DNA of 64,000 bases from Piscicola geometra. Its lineage: Eukaryota > Annelida > Clitellata > Hirudinida > Piscicolidae. Position numbers and translations under genes: made by a program. Below the pieces are notes generated by a model, which was not told the origin of the DNA, ran no database searches, and saw nothing but the letters and a program-made list of their open reading frames with translations. Shown here in pieces: positions 57,540 through 64,000 of the stretch (position 1 is its first letter; the number at the start of each line of letters is the position of its first letter). The stretch spans positions 7,182,145 to 7,246,144 of the forward strand of contig OX030956.1 in the NCBI GenBank assembly GCA_943735955.1, given 5' to 3'.

Positions 57540-60500
57540 ATGCTGGCGAACATCTCGGTGCAGCGGTGGTTGCATGGTTTGCGTTCCTCAGTTGAGATGG
57601 AGTGCATGAGTGTGTTGCAAGGAAAGTCGCTCCGAAAGCTGCACACCATAGTGCCTCCCTCACCAGCCAAGACTGCCTTCAAGCACCAAGAAGGTGGTCT
57701 AGATGTGCATTAAGGAATTATCGAGACGGGTTTTTGAACATTTTTTCAAGGGGTTGATTATTTTTTGGGCTTCCTTGATGTTTATCATTTGCATAAGTTT
57801 GAATGTGATGTTGGAATAGTAGTTTGTTTAGTTTTTTTAAAAATAGTTTAATAAATATATCATTTGACTTAATTTATGTGAAAACTCAATCAAACAGTTT
57901 GCCTCAAGAAGCTGATCGACTTAAAGAATGAAATAAATCTTCAAACACAGTAAAAGCTCTATACTAATATTTTAAACATATTATTTATTATTTAACAAGC
58001 ATCAACTAATTCTAGATTCCCAAAAAAAAAGTTTTAAAGGCAAAACATAATGCTATAATTCACTCTAAAATGACACCATATCTACCTTTTCAGGCCATAC
58101 AAAGTGGGGGAAGTAGTGGGTGTGGTTGCTAAGGTGGCCGAGATGCATGGTTTGTGTGGCCAGCTGCTGCAACAGGAAACTGTTGATGATGAATGCTCCA
58201 GTGAGCTTGAGACTGTTAGTTTTACTGAGTCTTATTAATTTTGATTTGTTAATGGTTTTTTAAATTTTATTGACTTTTTATTAATTAAATATAATATTGA
58301 AATCCAATTTTATTCAGTTTATTTATGCAATTAGTTTTATTGAATTTTAATTAATTCAATTTAGAATTGAAATTAAATGTACTAATATGACGCCTTAAGG
58401 TGTGAATTATTATCACCACCACAACAGATTCTTTCAGATTTTGAAAGTTTATCATACGAACTTGACCTTAAAGTGAAGAGTTTAAATGGGTCAGTTTATA
58501 TGAATAGAAGAGAAATAATAATAATTTAAAATATATCTTTGAAATAAATCTATATGTTTTATTAAATATATATACATATATTTAAAAAAGTATATATTTA
58601 AATGTTATTTTAACAAATACTTAAAAATGTAGTCAGACGCCAAAGACAAAGAATAAGAAGATAAAACACATCCTGTCGACCGTGAACTCGCTTCTGCACA
58701 ACCTCCTTACATACCTAATTAGGGTAAAGCATGATGACGATGAGGATGATGATGATGATTATGATGATTATGATGATGAAGAAGATAATGATGATGATGA
58801 TTATGATGAAGATAATGATGATGATGATTATGATGATGATGATTATGAAAATAATAATAATAATAACCACAATGATCCACAGGACTTTGTCGATAACTAC
58901 TTGAGACCTAGCATCAACGATAACAACAAGCATACAAACAGCAGCATAAATGTCATCATTGATGATGATGATGAAGATGATGATGATGATGGTAATGATC
59001 TTGCTGGTGAAGATGAAGAAGATGATGATGATGATGATGAGGTTAAGAGGGTGTTGGGTCAGATGCTGGTAATAGTCATGGCGTCAGAAGAGGCTGCAAA
59101 CTTGATGGTGGAGGTGAGGAGAAGGGGGAGAGGGGAGGGGGGAGGTGAAGAGAGGGGAGGGGGGAGGTGAGGAGAGGAGGGGGAGGTGAGGAGAGGGGAG
59201 GGGGGAAATGAGGAGAGGGAAGAAGGGAGGGGGGAGGTGAGATGGTGATGGATAGAAAAGGGAGTAAGGGTGATGTGGATTTGGAAGGAGATAATGAGAG
59301 GGTGAATGTAGGTGATGATGATGGTTGTGTAAGAGAGAAAATAAAATAAAGATAAATGAAATGCTAAGACAAAGGCGGAGAAGGCTTGCTGGAGAAGTGA
59401 CTTTTAAAATCCTCCGAGTATTCCATGCATATCGCAACCTCTCTCTACTAAACAGCTCATAATACACACACGTTTCAATCCACTGTCGTTACTCTTCGCC
59501 TGAGTTACTTGCTTTGTCGCTATATTCAATAAAAATCATCTTTAGCATCATCTTCATCATCATCGCCATCATCTTCATCGCTATCATCATCATCGCCATC
59601 ATCTTCAGCATCATCTTCATCATCATCTTCATCTTCATCGCTATCATCATCATCGCCATCATCATGATCGCCATCTTCATCATCACCTTCATCATCATCG
59701 CCATCATCATCATCGCCATCATCATCATCACCACTACCATCATCGACATCATCATCATCATCACAGATGGGCGTTGTAAGCAGCCTGTTGGGCACGTGTG
59801 CGTGTCAAGGCAAGAGACGTCTGCACGCTCAAGTGCTGCGTTGCCTGGCAACCATCTGCTCTTCCAAGGCCGCCGTTGCACAGTTTTTGGAGGTTTTTTT
59901 GGCGGGAAGGGATGGAGAGTGGATGGAGTGGTTCGGTTGAGTATCTTTGGTTGAGGAGTGGATTGAGTGGGGTTTTGAAATCGTGAATAAGAAATAAATA
60001 TTTTTATTAAAATAAACGTGTGTGGATTTAGTTTTGAGGATCGCATGACTTTCAATTCTCCCTCTCTTCCAACTCCCATCAGTGTGATGGATTCACATGC
60101 ATGGCTGACATGATTGACAGTTGCTCGACCAATCAAATCGTCCGATTCGAGATTGTGGGCGTGATAGCCATGGTGACGTCACCACAAATGCTATCTAGCC
60201 AACCAATGGAATCGCTGATTCCACACCTTGACCTAATTGTCTGCAATATCATTGGTTAGCTCTTTTGAGTGCTCAGGGCGTGATATACGTTTTCATAATC
60301 TAAATTGTCACTACCATCGTTTTCATCACAATAATCATCTTCATCGTTATCAACATCATTTCTACCATCATCATCATCATAATCATCACAGCCATCATCA
60401 TCACCACCAGATCTTCATCAAGCACTTCTTCTTTCGAACCACACTTCCACCACCACAACAAACCAACCACACTTCCACCACATCAACAAACCAACCACAC

Positions 60501-62396
60501 TTCCACACCCACCACATCAACAAACCAACCACACTTCCACCACCACCACCACCACAACAAACCAACCACACTTCCACCACCACCACCACAACAAACCAAC
60601 CACACTTCCACCACCACCACCACAACAAACCAGCCACACCCACCACCACCACAACAAACCAACCACACTTCCACCACCACCACCACAACAAACCAACCAC
60701 ACTTCCACCACCGCTACCACAACAAACCAACCACACTTCCACCACCACACTAAACCAACCACCAGAAAAAACATCCAACCACACTCCCACCACCACAACA
60801 CCCACCTAATCCACACTTCCACCACGCCACAACATAACAACTACCACAACCAACCACACTATCACCACACCAAACCAACCACACCAACCACAACAAACAT
60901 CCACCCAAACCACACCAACCACACGAACCACACACCACACCAACCACACCACACCAACCACACCACACCAACCACACCACACCAACCACACCAACCAGAC
61001 TGGCTCTCGATCCCGGGCAGCAACAGCGCCGAGAAACTCTTGCTTACGTCATGCCTCTGCAACGTCACCAACGTAAACGACCTCGCCTGTGACGTCATGG
61101 CGCGCAAAAACTTATTGTCCGTGGTTCTATTTCCTTCGTCCGGCCCACCAGACGTGTTCTTCCAGCCTTCGGACCATCCCACCGTTCCCCTCCTTAAATA
61201 TCAGGTGAGGGTTATTTTGGTAGCATGGGATTTGGGTTGTGTTTTATGGGCGGTTTTTTGTGTTTGTTACGATGAAACATTGTTGCTTAGTGTTGTAATT
61301 TATAACAGTAATTTAGGTATTTTAAAATTATGAATGCTGCATAGCAGCAATTTCAGAGTATTTATGAGTATTCAAACACTTACAATCTGAAAGAAATCGT
61401 TTAAAAAATGGTAAACTCTTTAAAACTTTTGCTTGAAAAAAAACTCTTTAAAAATGTTCAATTCACACACCCATCGCTACTTCGCACAAAAGGTTCTCCA
61501 ACTACTGGTCTGTTACTTCGAATGCGAGAAGGGGGTTAGCGACGGGGAGACGACGGAGCTGCTAGGTGGCGCGGTGGGCGAGGGCTTGGCTGCCCTGGTG
61601 GCTGCTTGCTTGCAGGAGGGAGTGCACGAGTTTGGCGGTGTTCTAATGGAGGGTGAGTGAGTAGTGCTGATGATGATGATTATGATGATTGTGAGATGTG
61701 CTGAGGATGATTATGATGATTGTGAGATGTGCTGATGATGATTATGATGATTGTGAGGAATGCTGATGATGATGATGATTGTGAGTAGTGCTGATGATGA
61801 TTATGATGATTGTGAGGAATGCTGATGATGATGATGATTGTGAGTAGTGCTGATGATGATTATGATGATTGTGAGATGTGCTGATGATGATTATGATGAT
61901 TGTGAGATGTGCTGATGATGATTATGATGATTGTGAGGTGTGCTTATGATGATTATGATGATTGTGAGATGTGCTGATGATGATTAGGATGATTGTGAGG
62001 AATGCTGATGATGATGATGAGTTGTGAGTAGTGCTGATGATGATTATGATGATTGTGATGGATAGAATGATGATGATAATGATGATTGTGATGGATAGAA
62101 TGATGATGATAATGATGTCGATGATACTGATGATGATGTAACTTAAAATACGCTAAAAGCAAAGATCATCACCATCACCAGCCTCACCACCATCCCTCAG
62201 GAAGCATAGAAAACGCAGCGACGTTGGTTTGTTCGTTGGCCTCCCACCTCTCCCAACAACTCCTCTCCCTCTCATGTGAGTGCTAGGAGTGGTAATGATA
62301 ATGATAAAGCTGTAAAATATAAATATTTCCGAAAATACATAATTTTCAAGAAGGCAAGAACTCCATCAAAATCATCATCGCCATCATCATCACTTT

Positions 62397-62492
<96 letters not shown>

Positions 62493-63261
62493 CACACACA
62501 CACACAGGCTTTGAGAAATTGATGATAATTTGTAAGAAGTACCCTCCACCATCTTCCTCTTCCTCCTCTTCATCATCATCATCAAGATCCTACAACCAGA
62601 GCCTCGCCACTACATGTTTTGTACGTTCTATTTAAATTTTTGAAATGATTTTTTACGTAAAATATTGTTTGTTACGGGTTATTTTTAATAATGTTGCTAT
62701 TTATTTCAAATAATAAATTGAATAAATTGATATTTATTTGTTTTTACTATTAATTAATTGTCTTGGCAGAAGGCTCTCCAGATTCTGCAACAATATCGAG
62801 ATCAACCACCTCCACAACAACAACCATCACAACTACAACTACAACAAATGAACCTGAAACAACAACAACAAGAATTACATGAAAAACAACAACAACAACA
62901 AGAATTACATGAAAAACAACAACAACAACAACTACAACTACAACTACTCAACACACAACGTAGAAATGAAAACAACTCACCTAATCAACAACCTAGCAAA
63001 GATATTGACAACAACAACAACAACAACAACGATAATGATGTCACGTCTCACAAAAAATCTTTCAAAAAGAAAATAATAGCTGATAATGAAAAAATATATG
63101 ATGATGATAATGATAATAATAATATTATTAAAAATATAAATAATGCCAATATAGATAATAAATCAAATAAAGAAAAAAATAAAAGTACTAAAAACTACAG
63201 CAAATCTCCACACCACCATCCAAACTCTCAGCCACTCCACAATAAAGAAACTTCACTATGA
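57540..63261 (+). CDS. INSC: Inscuteable homologue (spindle-orientation adaptor)
   Basis: About twelve exons: 57540-57693, 57898-57949, 58094-58200, 58438-58472, 58637-59113, 59767-59892, 60083-60254, 60999-61204, 61493-61652, 62201-62275, 62508-62620, 62770-63261; phases agree, about 722 residues (human about 580). Inscuteable links LGN/Pins to the Par3-Par6-aPKC complex in asymmetric division. The N-terminus ISVQRWLHGL ... MECMSVLQGKS matches the LGN-binding peptide (human SVQRWMEDL ... CECMCVLQAKP). The armadillo-type repeats follow: QVLRCLATICSSKAAVAQFL, DGFTCMADMIDSC ... VTSPQML, and CNVTNVNDLACDVMARKNLL. An Asp-rich insert of roughly 100 residues (58730-59040) is encoded by GAT repeats, and the last exon is a Gln/Asn-rich tail ending KETSL, a class I PDZ-ligand form. 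Exon 4's donor is ambiguous (58472, or 58489 with the next exon from 58633). Exon 9 fits the family only weakly. Confidence 0.88.
59526..59766. repeat. CATCAT/CGCCAT repeat ending in an INSC acceptor
   Basis: Transcript-sense CAUCAUCAUCGCC triplets run straight into CATCACAG at exon 6 (59767). The same intron begins with G/A-rich GGGGAGGTGAGGAGAG repeats (59114-59240) and a GATGATGATGGTTG stretch. Confidence 0.92.
60400..60998. repeat. ACCACACTTCCACCACC repeat ending in an INSC acceptor
   Basis: CAACAAACCAACCACACTTC-type units, then ACCACACCA units (60850-60990), reaching the acceptor CCAACCAG at exon 8 (60999) with no U-rich tract. Confidence 0.92.
61655..62150. repeat. GATGATGATTATGATGATTGTGAG minisatellite after an INSC donor
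   Basis: About fifteen copies of a unit near 30 bp starting right after the exon 9 donor GTGAGT (61653). The 3' end of the intron (62161-62200) is ATCATCACCATCACCAGCC, its approximate reverse complement. Confidence 0.93.
62399..62506. repeat. (CA)n microsatellite forming an INSC 3' splice region
   Basis: CA repeats with one CACG interruption end as CACACAG at exon 11 (62508). Confidence 0.95.
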
Positions 63262-64000
63262 ATTCGATACACTTTTTAGAGGACTTCATATTTATTTTGA
63301 AGATTGCAGTTTTGTTAAATCCGTTTTTTTTATTTTTTTGTGAAGACGTTTTCTCTTTTTTTGTTGCCAATTATAGTTTTTCTCTTAACAATAATTTTGT
63401 GATATTTTAGCATAATTCATTAGGGGTGTTTACTTTAACATAGTGAAAAAGACTTTAATCGGATTGCCTATTTATTTATTTGTTTGCTAAATGTGATTTT
63501 AATGTACTATGCAAAAAATAATTAAATTAAAATGTTATTTAGAGGTCGTTCAATAGGCATTTAGTTTCACCAAAATAGCATCATGCTCTCGTGATGACGT
63601 ATGCTGCTGTTGCTGTAGACTAGACTTTGATCTTGCAAAATGTGTAACATTTGAATGTTATTCACAATATTTAAAGATATTTTAAAATGTTTAATTGTTT
63701 ACTATAGGCATGCTTCATTCGAGATTTATGAGTTATTTTCAAATACTGTTGTTAAATTTCATAAAGTGGTAGTTGCATCAGTTGCATTACATGCTTCGTC
63801 TTGGTCTCCATTTGTCTCCATTGAGCTGCCTCTAAATAGTATTCAAAACGCCTAGGATTTTAATAAATGTGGATAAACGATTTAAAGTAACAATATTAAA
63901 AAGTGTACCACATTGAATTAAAAGTTTCTTTTTTATTAATACTTTTTGTTGTTGACTTTAAAATGTGTCTTCTATTTATTTTATTGTAATAAAATTGTTT
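63262..64000. other. INSC 3' flank
   Basis: AT-rich sequence after the INSC stop. AATAAA occurs at 63862-63867 and again near 63987; either could end a long 3' UTR. The open frame at 63655-63855 has no recognisable domain. Confidence 0.45.

Overview
This is nuclear genomic DNA from an intron-rich animal. The genes have conserved GT-AG introns, the intergenic DNA is AT-rich, and microsatellites are very dense. The gene content (a TARP-type calcium-channel gamma subunit, Inscuteable, RBM22, uridine phosphorylase, a USP16/45 deubiquitinase and a DPP6/DPP10-like protein) fits a bilaterian. A lophotrochozoan such as an annelid or mollusc is my guess, but nothing in the window proves it. There are no bacterial genes and no CRISPR array. 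I assembled gene models by hand from conserved protein motifs, splice-site consensus and reading-phase agreement; all are predictions without transcript support. Layout, left to right: (1) 1298-6917, minus strand, the 5' part of a DPP6/DPP10-like gene that runs off the left edge. (2) 7-17 kb, non-genic DNA with a GGAT tetranucleotide array and a hAT transposon bounded by an 8-bp target duplication (11964-13770). (3) 17324-20507, minus, a complete eight-exon uridine phosphorylase of 310 residues. (4) 20965-22828, plus, an unrecognised acidic/coiled-coil gene head-to-head with it. (5) 23124-24545, a dead piggyBac element bounded by TTAA, with a perfect-looking hairpin inside; a second hairpin element follows at 24.7 kb. 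(6) 25800-28751, plus, a 983-residue single-pass membrane exon of unknown identity. (7) 32003-43672, minus, a four-exon TARP with a giant Gln-rich tail ending in -TTPV. (8) 46097-54219, minus, a USP16/USP45 ubiquitin protease in at least 16 coding exons. (9) 54635-57039, plus, RBM22, divergent from the USP gene. (10) 57540-63261, plus, an Inscuteable homologue in about 12 exons. The two most notable results are these. First, many introns of six genes on both strands share a transcription-oriented repeat asymmetry: G/U- or GAUG-rich repeats just after the 5' splice site and C/A-rich repeats (CA, CAUC, ACC) just before the 3' splice site. The two ends are often complementary, and the CA tracts replace the usual U-rich tract. 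Second, the RBM22 gene has both zinc-finger regions and its Pro-rich tail but no RRM domain. Other points are the TARP tail of about 690 residues, Asp/Gln/Asn runs in coding exons made of the same repeat units that fill the introns, and a set of well-bounded transposable elements (hAT, piggyBac, foldback/MITE-like elements, and a tRNA-derived SINE with a 10-bp duplication). The genes are ordinary single-copy cellular genes and do not form one pathway; TARP and DPP6/10-like products are both auxiliary subunits of neuronal channels, but they are about 25 kb apart and I infer no functional link.
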